A stretch of DNA of 23,844 nucleotides, from NCBI GenBank assembly GCA_035461175.1, contig DATHVR010000183.1, positions 1 to 23,844 of the forward strand, written 5' to 3'. The stretch's first letter is position 1, and every line of letters begins with the position of its first letter. The stretch comes from DATHVR01 sp035461175 (lineage in GTDB: Bacteria > Actinomycetota > Acidimicrobiia > Spongiisociales > ZC4RG35). A model generated the notes under the pieces. It had not been told where the DNA came from, did no database searches, and saw nothing but the letters and a program-made list of their open reading frames with translations. The position numbers and the translations under genes are program-made. Below, piece by piece: positions 1-6,952 of the stretch.

Positions 1-250
1 GGCCCGGGTCGAGGACAACGCCCGGGGAAGGCGCCTGCTCCTGGACGCGCTGGAAGACCTCAACCTCAATCACGCCGACAGCCAGACCAACTTCGCCTGG
101 TTCCGCTCCCGGGCCGAGGATCCGTTCCTCGCCTACGTCCGCCAGGGCATCATCGTGCGCACCTTCGGTGACCAATGGGTCAGGGTCACCGTGGGCACGG
201 CCGATGAGAACACCCGTTTCCTGGAGGCGCTGGACCGAGTCGAGGCGTAG
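1..250 (+). CDS. hisC: Histidinol-phosphate aminotransferase, C-terminal end (partial)
   Basis: The window opens inside a gene read in the frame starting at base 2 and stopping at TAG 248-250; 82 residues remain. The segment DSQTNF, then GIIVRTFGDQWVRVTVGT and an ENTRFLEAL tail, is the C-terminal small domain of HisC-type class I/II PLP aminotransferases. In that family this part carries the conserved Arg of the R-(I/V)-T-(V/I)-G motif that contacts the substrate carboxylate or phosphate. HisC converts imidazole-acetol phosphate to L-histidinol phosphate in histidine synthesis. The PLP lysine lies outside the window, so a related aminotransferase cannot be fully excluded. No other his gene follows; the next gene is an exporter with its own promoter-like region. 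Confidence 0.75.
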   Translation, partial: ARVEDNARGRRLLLDALEDLNLNHADSQTNFAWFRSRAEDPFLAYVRQGIIVRTFGDQWVRVTVGTADENTRFLEALDRVEA

Positions 251-276
251 TCCGGGACGTCGTCGCGCCGCCGGGA

Positions 277-319
277 TTACTCATGATCCGACACCGCGTC
301 CTAAAGTTTGCGTGACGCA
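277..319 (+). promoter_or_regulatory. Putative promoter and operator of the MMPL exporter gene
   Basis: TAAAGT (302-307) fits the actinobacterial TANNNT -10 pattern, with a weak TTACTC (277-282) 19 nt upstream. Immediately downstream, where the transcript would start, lies the perfect 11-bp palindrome TGCGTGACGCA (309-319), a reasonable repressor operator. A leader of about 50 nt would carry the AGGAG ribosome site at 356-360. The reading is by eye and no regulator gene is adjacent. Confidence 0.35.
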
Positions 320-366
320 CTCAGTTGTCTCGTCCCTTCCTGTTCCTTCCGTCCTAGGAGTCTCCT

Positions 367-2895
367 GTGAAAGCCATCGTGCGGGCATTCGCCGCTGCGG
401 TCCGGCGAGCCCCCCTCGTCATCGTGCTGCTCTCGATCGCCGTGACGGCGGCTCTGGGCGTCTTCGCCGGCCAGGTGGAGATCGCCACCGGCAACGAGGG
501 ATTCGCCCCCGACAACGCCGAGATCCAGGCGTCGGAGCGCATTTCGGAGCTGTTCGCCTCCGACCAGGAGACCGTGATGCAGATCCTCGTGCGCGACCCC
601 GGCGGCGACGTGATCTCCGCCGATGGGGTGGCGGCCACGATGGCCGTGGAGGAGGCCGTACGGCGGGTGGCCGGCGATTCCCTGGCCGACTCCGCCCAAC
701 GTCCCGGTGTCATCTCCTTCCTCAGCCCGGTGGTGCAGGCGGCCCAGATGCAGAATCTGCCCCTGAATACTCTCGATGACGCCACCATCGACACCATCTA
801 CGAGAGTGCTTTTGCCCAGATGCCGGCCGAACAGGCCGGCTATCTGCGCAGCCTGGTCCCGGCCGAGACGGCGGACGCCACCTCCGCCTCGGGGATGATC
901 CTCGTCTTCAGCCGGGTCGATGCCGAAGACGCCGTCGAAGCCATGGACGAGCAGTTGGCCCTGGATGAGGCGATTGCCGAAGAACTCGCCGCCATCGACA
1001 CCGATCTCGAGGTCCGGCCCTTTTCTTTCAATCTGCTCTTCGGAGAGGTCGACTCGATCTCGAGTGAGGTGGGCCGCCTGTTCGCCTTCGCCGGGATCAT
1101 CATCGTCGTCATCCTGCTCTTCGTTTATTGGCTGTGGCCGCGGGGAGAGTCCCGTCTCTCCCAGACCGCCCGCCGCACGGTGGCCGACACGCTGCTCACG
1201 ATGGTCACGATCTTCATGGCCATCGGCATGATGCAAGGGGCCGGCGTTCTCCTCGAGAAGGCGGGAGTGATCAGCGCCTTCTCGGCGCCCACCCAGATCG
1301 TCCCGATCCTGATCATCGGCCTCGGGGTGGACTATGCCATCCACATCATCAGCCGATATCGGGAAGAACTGGGCGAGGGTGACTCCGTCGACCAGGCGAT
1401 GACGATCTCGCTCGGAACCTCGGGTGTGGCCCTGGTGCTGGCGACGCTGACCACGGTGATCGGCTTTCTCACCAACCTCGCCAACCCGGTTCCTGCCCTG
1501 GCCGACTTCGGCATCCTGGCCGCCCTGGGCATCTTCTTTTCCTTCCTGCTGATGATGATGTTCGTGCCTTCCTTCCGGCTCCTCATGGACCGGCGGGCGG
1601 AGCGGAACAACGACCTGCCCCGGGAGGCGCTGGCCACCCACGGCGACCGGCTTCTACCCCAACTGATGGGGCGCGCCGCTGTCATCGCCGAGCGCATCCC
1701 CTGGGTGGCCCTGGTGCTGGCCCTGGTCCTCGGGGGACTCGGCTTCTACGGGTTCACCCAGCTGGAGACCCGCTTCGCTTTCACCGACTTCCTCCCCGAG
1801 GACGCCCCTGCCGTCGAGACCCTGGAATTGCTCGAAACCGAGTTCGGGGGCGGGTTCGGCGAGCAGAGCCAGGTGCTGGTGACCGCTCCCGACGGAGGCG
1901 ACCTTGGCACCGGCGAGTTCTTCAACCTGATGGCCGAGGCGACTTCGGCGATCGGCACCCTGGAGGGAGTGTCAACCTTCGAGGGACCGGCCGGAGCGGT
2001 GGCCAACGCCACCTCCCCGATCTCGGTTCTGCAGCAGCAGTTCGCCGGCGGACCGACCAGCGCTCCCGCCGAGGTGCTGGCTGCCGCCCAGCAGGTCGGG
2101 CTCGGCCCCGACTTCACCGTTCCCGAAGATGCCGACATGACTCCGTTGTATGCCGCCCTGGAGGCGGTGGCGCCGGAAGAATTCTCCTCTGTCACCCACT
2201 ACGAAGGCGACCGGCTCGACGCCGTGCTGTTCGACATCCGGACCACCGCCAGTGAGGACGAGGTGCGAGAGCTGCGGGACGGGCTCGCCACCGCCTTCGC
2301 CCCGATCGAAGCCACCGGAGCCGAGGCCATACCCACCGGACAGAGCATCATCGGCGACGTGGTCGTCAACGAGCTGACCGCCTCGCAGAGCTCGTCGCTG
2401 GCCCTGACCCTGGCCGCCGCCGCTCTGGTGCTGATCGTCTACTTCTGGGTCCAGAACCGCCGCCCCTTCCTCGGGTTCATCACCATCTTCCCGGTGGCGC
2501 TGGTCGTCTTGTGGACGTACGGCCTGATGTGGGCGACGGGAATTCCCTTCGGCCCGGTCACAGCCACGCTGGCGGCCCTGGCCATCGGTATTGGCGTGCC
2601 GTTCACGATCCACCTGGCCCGCCGGTTCGAGGAGGACCGGATCGAGTTCGACGACATCGAGGAAGCGATCCGCTCCACCACCACCCACACCGGCGGTGCG
2701 CTGGCCGGCTCCGCCTTCACGACCATGGCCGGCTTCGGCATCCTGGTCACCTCCAGCCTGGTGCCGTTCCGTCAGATGGGCCAGGTGACGGTGTTCGCCA
2801 TCGGCCTGGCCCTGGTCGCCTCGATCCTCGTCCTCCCCTCGATGTTGGTCCTGTGGGAGCGCTGGCACCGCCGCCGGGCAAAAGGGCGAACCTGA
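367..2895 (+). CDS. MMPL/RND-family exporter (HAE3-like)
   Basis: This is an 842-residue inner-membrane protein with the duplicated RND architecture. It has a first membrane helix at about 16-37, an extracytoplasmic loop to about 235, a helix bundle at about 240-405, a helix near 445-465, a second extracytoplasmic domain, then a second bundle at about 675-830. Helix 4 carries GLGVDYAIH (Asp322-Tyr323), the proton-relay pair of MmpL proteins. The equivalent site of the second half reads GIGVPFTIH (Pro745-Phe746), so the acidic residue is present in only one half. MMPL proteins move lipids, hopanoids or hydrophobic drugs using proton motive force; the cargo cannot be told here. The GTG start at 367 is fixed by AGGAG (356-360), 6 nt upstream. 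No adaptor or regulator gene is adjacent. Confidence 0.85.
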   Translation: MKAIVRAFAAAVRRAPLVIVLLSIAVTAALGVFAGQVEIATGNEGFAPDNAEIQASERISELFASDQETVMQILVRDPGGDVISADGVAATMAVEEAVRRVAGDSLADSAQRPGVISFLSPVVQAAQMQNLPLNTLDDATIDTIYESAFAQMPAEQAGYLRSLVPAETADATSASGMILVFSRVDAEDAVEAMDEQLALDEAIAEELAAIDTDLEVRPFSFNLLFGEVDSISSEVGRLFAFAGIIIVVILLFVYWLWPRGESRLSQTARRTVADTLLTMVTIFMAIGMMQGAGVLLEKAGVISAFSAPTQIVPILIIGLGVDYAIHIISRYREELGEGDSVDQAMTISLGTSGVALVLATLTTVIGFLTNLANPVPALADFGILAALGIFFSFLLMMMFVPSFRLLMDRRAERNNDLPREALATHGDRLLPQLMGRAAVIAERIPWVALVLALVLGGLGFYGFTQLETRFAFTDFLPEDAPAVETLELLETEFGGGFGEQSQVLVTAPDGGDLGTGEFFNLMAEATSAIGTLEGVSTFEGPAGAVANATSPISVLQQQFAGGPTSAPAEVLAAAQQVGLGPDFTVPEDADMTPLYAALEAVAPEEFSSVTHYEGDRLDAVLFDIRTTASEDEVRELRDGLATAFAPIEATGAEAIPTGQSIIGDVVVNELTASQSSSLALTLAAAALVLIVYFWVQNRRPFLGFITIFPVALVVLWTYGLMWATGIPFGPVTATLAALAIGIGVPFTIHLARRFEEDRIEFDDIEEAIRSTTTHTGGALAGSAFTTMAGFGILVTSSLVPFRQMGQVTVFAIGLALVASILVLPSMLVLWERWHRRRAKGRT

Positions 2896-2920
2896 GGTTC
2901 GGCTGTACCACCACGGTACA
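2887..2920 (+). repeat. Two consecutive short inverted repeats after the exporter gene
   Basis: CGAACC (2887-2892) and GGTTCG (2896-2901) form a 6-bp stem whose 3-nt loop is the exporter's stop codon TGA. Directly after it, TGTACC (2904-2909) and GGTACA (2915-2920) form a second 6-bp stem with a 5-nt loop. There is no T-run, so a classical intrinsic terminator is not supported. The second palindrome could instead be an operator for the kinase gene that starts at 3004. Confidence 0.4.
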
Positions 2921-2990
2921 AAGCTCTCTCGAGTTCGGAGGATCCTGTCCCGAAGGCGGCCGTTGAGCGGGCCACGCCGCCCCGATGCCG

Positions 2991-2996
2991 TAATGT
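2991..2996 (+). promoter_or_regulatory. -10 element TAATGT, leaderless-type promoter
   Basis: TAATGT ends 7 nt before the GTG start at 3004, and no Shine-Dalgarno sequence lies between. That spacing puts transcription initiation at or next to the start codon, the signature of a leaderless actinobacterial mRNA. Confidence 0.5.
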
Positions 2997-3003
2997 CTGG
3001 ATC

Positions 3004-3987
3004 GTGAGTTCAGGGCCTCCGGAGAAGCTGACGGCGGCGGCGCGGGAATTGGTCGAAGGCGAGTACCGGATGACCGTCGCCCGCATCGCCCATCTCGCCA
3101 CCCACAGCAATGTCCTCTATCGGGTCGATCTGACCGACGGACGCCGCCTGGTCCTACGGGTCGGCCGATCTGCGATGGGGACCCGCCGCAACCTCGAACT
3201 GGAGGTGGCGTGGCTGAGCGAGTTGGTGGCCGACCCCGACATCAATGTCGCCGAGCCGGTGGCCACGCCCGACGGACGCCGGGTGGTCGACCTCGACGAC
3301 GGCGAGGGAGTGCGGGCCTGCGTCCTCTTCACCTGGGTGCCAGGCGAACCCATGGGGGCGGGCGCCGGGACCTCCGGCTATCGGGCCATGGGGCGGCTCT
3401 CGGCGTTGCTCCACCGCCACGGTGACTGGCGTCCGGAGGATTCCGACACCCTCAGGCGCTGGGACCGCACCTTCTACTACTCGCCGGAGATTGAGCCGGT
3501 GGCGTTGAACCTCCCCCGCTACGACCACCTATTCGACGAGGTCCGTCCGTTGCTGCGCCGGATCGCCGACCAGGTCGACCAAACCCTCGAGCTGCTCTGG
3601 TCAACCGATACCCCGATGGTGGTGCACGGGGACCTCCACGAGTGGAACGTGCATCTGTACATGGGACGAGCCTGGGCGATCGACTTCGAGGACACGATGC
3701 TCGCCTTCCCCGCCCAGGACGTGGCCACCTCCCTGTACGGCGCCCGCACCCGCTCGGACCTGCCCGCCGTCATCGAGGCGTTTCGCAGCGGCTACGAGGA
3801 GCACCGGCCCTGGCCGGTCGCGGCCCACGCCGATCTGGAGCTGTATTGGGCCGCCCGTCAGGTGATGCTGATGAATCATGCCGCCTGCATCCTCTCCGAG
3901 ACCCAGGCGCGACAGTTCTTCGACCGGGTGATGCCGTGGCTGCGCGGCTATGCCGATCGGCGACCCGGCCGGCACACCGGTGGTTAG
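3004..3987 (+). CDS. Aminoglycoside/homoserine-kinase-type phosphotransferase (APH family)
   Basis: The 327-residue soluble protein has the APH (protein-kinase-like) fold. The catalytic loop HGDLHEWNVHLY places His208-Gly-Asp210 as the general base and Asn215 as a metal ligand, and IDFEDT places Asp227 as the second Mg ligand (the DFG equivalent). Upstream, HSNVLYRVDLTDGRRLVLRVG (34-54) resembles the N-lobe nucleotide-binding strands. Family members phosphorylate small hydroxylated substrates such as homoserine, choline, aminoglycosides or sugars; nothing here identifies the substrate. GTG 3004 is chosen because a -10 element lies 7 nt upstream and because the homology begins shortly after it. 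The DUF3237-like gene follows 31 nt after the stop. Confidence 0.75.
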   Translation: MSSGPPEKLTAAARELVEGEYRMTVARIAHLATHSNVLYRVDLTDGRRLVLRVGRSAMGTRRNLELEVAWLSELVADPDINVAEPVATPDGRRVVDLDDGEGVRACVLFTWVPGEPMGAGAGTSGYRAMGRLSALLHRHGDWRPEDSDTLRRWDRTFYYSPEIEPVALNLPRYDHLFDEVRPLLRRIADQVDQTLELLWSTDTPMVVHGDLHEWNVHLYMGRAWAIDFEDTMLAFPAQDVATSLYGARTRSDLPAVIEAFRSGYEEHRPWPVAAHADLELYWAARQVMLMNHAACILSETQARQFFDRVMPWLRGYADRRPGRHTGG

Positions 3988-3990
3988 CCT
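3985..3990 (+). promoter_or_regulatory. Possible -10 element TAGCCT
   Basis: TAGCCT overlaps the kinase stop codon and would give the next gene a short leader of about 20 nt containing its purine-rich ribosome site. The match is weak and read-through from the kinase promoter is equally possible. Confidence 0.25.
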
Positions 3991-4018
3991 GGGTCTGCCG
4001 ACCGAGAAAGAGGAAGCG

Positions 4019-4423
4019 ATGCCGTCACTGGAAGAGTTCTGCACGATCAAGGGTTCACTCTCCGCCCGCATGCTCGGGAAGATGCCGGGCGGGGTCCGGA
4101 TCGACTTCCCATTCGAGGGGACCGCCACCAGCCCCCATTGGGAGGGAGAGCGACCCGTGCGAGGTGTCGACTACGTCACGGTCCGCAGTGACGGCAACAT
4201 GGACCTGGAGATCCGCGCCACCATCGGCGAGAAGCGCGAAACCATCGCCTACCGGGCCACCGGGGTCAGCCTGGCCCACGAGGACAAGACCGCTTCCCCC
4301 CAGGAGTTGATCGTGTTCGAGACCGGGAACGAGGAGTTCGAGTGGCTGAATCGGGTCGTTGGGGTGGGTCTGGGCACGGGCGGGACCGAGATCGAGCTGA
4401 CCATCTACATCGTGAGGTCGTGA
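4019..4423 (+). CDS. DUF3237-like small protein
   Basis: This is a 134-residue soluble protein predicted to be all-beta. The pattern of an N-terminal strand ending in GSL, then GGVRIDFPFEGT, a GVDYVTVRSDGNMDLEIRATI core and a C-terminal TEIELTIYIV strand resembles DUF3237 family proteins, small beta-barrels of unknown function. ATG 4019 is preferred over the in-frame ATG at 3950 because AGAAAGAGGA lies just upstream and the longer version would overlap the kinase C-terminus. The stop at 4421-4423 is followed one base later by the next start, so the two genes are probably co-translated. Confidence 0.6.
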   Translation: MPSLEEFCTIKGSLSARMLGKMPGGVRIDFPFEGTATSPHWEGERPVRGVDYVTVRSDGNMDLEIRATIGEKRETIAYRATGVSLAHEDKTASPQELIVFETGNEEFEWLNRVVGVGLGTGGTEIELTIYIVRS

Positions 4424-4424
4424 C

Positions 4425-4997
4425 TTGGACCTGGGGCTGATCGCCGGTACCGGATGGGCTTCGGGCCTGAACGTCTACGCCGTCGCCCTCATCCTCGGGT
4501 TGATGGGCCGTTTCGCCGACGCCCCCATTCCCGACCAGCTGACCACGACCCCCGTGTTGATCGCCGCCGGGGTGCTCTACCTGGTCGAGTTCTTCGCCGA
4601 CAAGATCCCTTACCTCGACAACATCTGGGACGCCATCCACACCGTCATCCGGCCGGTGGCGGCGGGCTGGATCGGCTTCCTGCTGGCGGGCGAGACCGGA
4701 CTGTCCGAGGTGCTGGGAGCCGGTACCTCGGGAACGATGGCCCTCGTCGCTCACGCCACCAAGGCCACCACCCGGGCCGCCGTGAACGTGTCGCCCGAGC
4801 CGGTGAGCAACATCGGCCTCTCGGTGTTCGAGGACGGGTTAGTGGCAGGGATGGTCGCCCTCGCCCTGGCCAACCCGCTGCTGGCCCTGATCGTGGCCAT
4901 CATCTTCGCCGTGGCCGGAGTCGTGCTGGTGGTGGTGTTGTGGAGGGGGATCGCCCGGGTCTGGGCCCGTATCGCCGCCCGTACCGGGGCCGGCTGA
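4425..4997 (+). CDS. DUF4126 family membrane protein
   Basis: The 190-residue protein is strongly hydrophobic, with an N-terminal segment around 3-24 (GTGWASGLNVYAVALILGLMG), helices near 43-58 and 82-98, and a long C-terminal hydrophobic stretch near 143-178 ending in basic residues. The GWASGLNVYA start and the VEFFADKIPYLDNIWDAIHT segment match DUF4126, a polytopic family of unknown function. The start is TTG at 4425: an in-frame TGA at 4413-4415 rules out anything longer, and GAGG (4414-4417) sits 7 nt upstream. The 3' end is overlapped for 159 bp by the opposite-strand crotonase frame, but the hydrophobic character of the C-terminus shows that this strand is genuinely coding. Confidence 0.75.
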   Translation: MDLGLIAGTGWASGLNVYAVALILGLMGRFADAPIPDQLTTTPVLIAAGVLYLVEFFADKIPYLDNIWDAIHTVIRPVAAGWIGFLLAGETGLSEVLGAGTSGTMALVAHATKATTRAAVNVSPEPVSNIGLSVFEDGLVAGMVALALANPLLALIVAIIFAVAGVVLVVVLWRGIARVWARIAARTGAG

Positions 4998-5780
4998 GTC
5001 AGTCCCCGACCGACGGAAGTCGGGGGGCCGCTTCTCGAGGAATGCACTCATGCCCTCGAGATGGGCGGCGGCGTTGCCCAGGTGCCCCTGAGTCTCCTGT
5101 TCACGCCCGAAGGCGGCGTCGGGGGCGTCGTAGGAGGCCGCCACCAGCAGGCGCCGGGTCTCTACGTAGGCGGTGGTGGGTCCGTCGGTGAGAGGAACGG
5201 CGGCCTCAAGCGCCCGTTCCACCACCGCGTCGACCGCCACCACGTCGGCCACCAGGCCGAGCGACTGTGCTTCCTCGGCACCCATCCGCCGGTTGGTGAA
5301 GGTGAACTCGAGCGCCCGGGACAGACCCAGATGGTGGGGGAGCAGCCAGGTGGTCCCGGTGTCGGGGATCAGCGCCAGGCCTATGAAGGCAGACAGGAAG
5401 AAGGCCGAATCGGCCATCACCCTCAGGTCACAGGCGAGGGCGAGCCCCAGGCCCGCCCCGGCGGCGGCGCCGTTGACGGCGGCGACGGTGGGGACGGGGG
5501 CGGCCAGCAGGGCTTGCACCATCGGGGTGAAGCGCTGCTCGATGACCCGGGCGAGGTCGGGCCCACCGGTCTCGTACTCGCCCATGAGATCGGACAGGTC
5601 CGCCCCCGAACAGAACGCCTTGCCCGCACCCGTGATCACTGCTGCCCGTGCCTCCCGCCCGGCCCGTTCCAGGCCGGCCACCAGGCCGTCGCACACCTCC
5701 TGGGTGACGGCGTTGAACCGGTCGGGTCGGTCGAGGGTTAGAAGGGCGACATCGCCGTGGGACTCATAGGTGACAGACAT
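4839..5780 (-). CDS. Enoyl-CoA hydratase/isomerase family protein, PaaG-like, with aberrant C-terminal tail
   Basis: This is a crotonase-fold acyl-CoA enzyme of 313 codons. The oxyanion-hole segments are VITGAGKAFCSGADL (48-62) and AAVNGAAAGAGLGLALACDL (100-119). The two glutamates of classical enoyl-CoA hydratase are absent: the first site is Gly and the second falls in SAFIGLA. IPDTGTTW instead supplies Asp140 where PaaG-type isomerases keep their catalytic Asp, so an isomerase is likelier than a hydratase. The core ends normally at KRPPDF (250-255). Residues 256-313 are a His/Gly/Asp-rich tail read antisense through the DUF4126 gene. A shift into the -1 frame would hit TGA at 4999-5001, right beside the DUF4126 stop. 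The tail is probably a frameshift (biological or sequencing) or a lost stop. The ATG at 5780 follows a leaderless-type -10. Confidence 0.8.
   Translation of the reverse strand: MSVTYESHGDVALLTLDRPDRFNAVTQEVCDGLVAGLERAGREARAAVITGAGKAFCSGADLSDLMGEYETGGPDLARVIEQRFTPMVQALLAAPVPTVAAVNGAAAGAGLGLALACDLRVMADSAFFLSAFIGLALIPDTGTTWLLPHHLGLSRALEFTFTNRRMGAEEAQSLGLVADVVAVDAVVERALEAAVPLTDGPTTAYVETRRLLVAASYDAPDAAFGREQETQGHLGNAAAHLEGMSAFLEKRPPDFRRSGTDSAGPGTGGDTGPDPGDPPPQHHHQHDSGHGEDDGHDQGQQRVGQGEGDHPCH
5004..5025. terminator. Hairpin at the junction of convergent genes
   Basis: CCCCGAC (5004-5010) and GTCGGGG (5019-5025) form a perfect 7-bp GC-rich stem with an 8-nt loop, 6 bp beyond the DUF4126 stop. It would lie at the natural end of the crotonase core as well, so it may serve both strands. 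It lacks a T-run. Confidence 0.4.
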
Positions 5781-5786
5781 GGGTTC

Positions 5787-5792
5787 AGCGTA
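5787..5792 (-). promoter_or_regulatory. -10 element TACGCT, leaderless-type promoter
   Basis: On the minus strand TACGCT ends exactly 6 nt before the crotonase ATG (5780), with no Shine-Dalgarno between. This fits a leaderless transcript divergent from the GNAT gene. Confidence 0.45.
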
Positions 5793-5911
5793 GATGACGT
5801 CGGCCCGGCCTTTCGTCCCGGGGCCACGCTCCGGGTACTCCTCGAGGTGGCGTAGTGGACGGCCTAAGACCCCATGGATAAATTCCTTCGCATCGCTGCC
5901 CGCCTCCTTCG

Positions 5912-5917
5912 TAGCAT
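5912..5917 (+). promoter_or_regulatory. -10 element TAGCAT, leaderless-type promoter
   Basis: TAGCAT ends 6 nt before the GNAT ATG at 5924 and there is no ribosome-binding site in the gap. Confidence 0.5.
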
Positions 5918-5923
5918 CGGCCT

Positions 5924-6892
5924 ATGGCCGTCGACACCCGCTGTGATCTGCGCCCCTTCCGGGGCGCCGAAGACTTTCCCGGCATGGTCCGGACGTTCAA
6001 CGCCCGCTCCGAGTATGAGGGTGGCGAGGACTACGTCACCGTCGAACAGATGTCCCACAACTACGAGCCGGGGTCGAGGTTCGATCCCGGCCAGGACATC
6101 GTTGTGGCCGAGGTTGACGGCGAGATCGTGGGCTACGGTCGCACCACCTGGGACGAGGTGGCCGATGACGGGCGCGACTACTGGGTGATCGCCCAGTCCC
6201 ACCCCGATTTCCCCGGGGCCCTCGACCAGATCGCCGATTGGGTCGAGACGAGGGCCCGCACGGTGGCGGCCGGCCACCCGCCGGGAAACAAGTACCTGGC
6301 CGGATGGAGCGATGAGGCGATGAGCTGGGCTTCCATCCTGCGCGAACGGGGGTACCAGCAGGTGCGTCTAAGCGCGACGCTGGTGCGGCCGAGCCTCGAC
6401 GACATCCCCGACCGGCCCCTGCCCGAGGGGGTGGAGGTGCGCCCAGTGGAGGACACTCATCTCCGGACGATCTGGGAAGCCGACGTCGAGGCCTTCCGCG
6501 ACCACTGGGGATACGTCGAACAGACGGATGAGGACTACGAGAAATGGCTCGGCCAGCCCAACTGGGATCCGTCGCTGTGGCGGGTGGGATGGGCGGGAGA
6601 GAAGGTGGTGGGCCAGGTGCGCTCTTTCATCGACGAGGACGAGAACCGCAAGCTCGGGGCGCTTCGGGGGTGGACCGAGGACATCTCCACCGCCCGGGAG
6701 TGGCGGGGTCGGGGGATCGCCTCGGGGTTGATCTGTTCCAGCCTGGTCGCGCTGCGGGAGCGAGGGATGAACGAGGCTGCCCTGGGAGTCGACACCGAGA
6801 ACGTCACCGGTGCCTTCCGCCTCTATCAGTCGCTCGGCTACCGCCTCACCCGCTCCCATAGCTTCTACCGGCGTGTGATTGAGTCGGCCTGA
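5924..6892 (+). CDS. Tandem GNAT N-acetyltransferase (MshD-like architecture)
   Basis: The 322-residue protein has two GNAT halves. The N-terminal half (about 5-160) keeps the fold (DIVVAEVDGEIVGYGRTTW, 58-76) but no clear acetyl-CoA loop. The C-terminal half (about 168-318) has motif A REWRGRGIASGLI (258-270), the R-G-x-G-x-A pyrophosphate loop of acetyl-CoA, followed by LGVDTENVTGAFRLYQSLGY (287-306), the typical alpha4/beta-bulge. Degenerate N-half plus active C-half is the layout of mycothiol synthase MshD, which acetylates Cys-GlcN-Ins. Without mycothiol genes nearby this is a resemblance only; another small-molecule acetylation is as likely. The start is supported by the leaderless -10, 6 nt upstream. 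Confidence 0.75.
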   Translation: MAVDTRCDLRPFRGAEDFPGMVRTFNARSEYEGGEDYVTVEQMSHNYEPGSRFDPGQDIVVAEVDGEIVGYGRTTWDEVADDGRDYWVIAQSHPDFPGALDQIADWVETRARTVAAGHPPGNKYLAGWSDEAMSWASILRERGYQQVRLSATLVRPSLDDIPDRPLPEGVEVRPVEDTHLRTIWEADVEAFRDHWGYVEQTDEDYEKWLGQPNWDPSLWRVGWAGEKVVGQVRSFIDEDENRKLGALRGWTEDISTAREWRGRGIASGLICSSLVALRERGMNEAALGVDTENVTGAFRLYQSLGYRLTRSHSFYRRVIESA

Positions 6893-6916
6893 GTCGGCTC
6901 AACCCGGCCGCTCCGG

Positions 6917-6922
6917 TAACTT
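6917..6922 (+). promoter_or_regulatory. Possible -10 element TAACTT before the zinc-finger amidohydrolase
   Basis: TAACTT lies 30 nt before GTG 6953, giving a leader of about 23 nt that includes GGAAGGGG (6941-6948), a good ribosome site. The leader also contains a six-codon frame, ATG 6932 to TGA 6950-6952, that ends directly against the GTG start. Confidence 0.35.
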
Positions 6923-6952
6923 GACCCGAGCATGCAATTGGGAAGGGGCTGA

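Noticed and set aside
301..1641. A 446-codon minus-strand open frame.
   Set aside because: It is antisense to the MMPL gene and His/Gly/Asp/Arg-rich, typical of antisense translation in high-GC genes.
2887..2901. CGAACCTGAGGTTCG as a LexA/SOS box.
   Set aside because: The actinobacterial SOS box has 4 nt between CGAAC and GTTCG; here the spacing is 5, and the position is at a gene end rather than in a promoter.
5874..6188. A small plus-strand frame starting at ATG 5874 (MDKFLRIAARLLRSIG).
   Set aside because: It overlaps the GNAT gene in another frame, has no ribosome site, and only its first 17 codons lie outside the GNAT gene.
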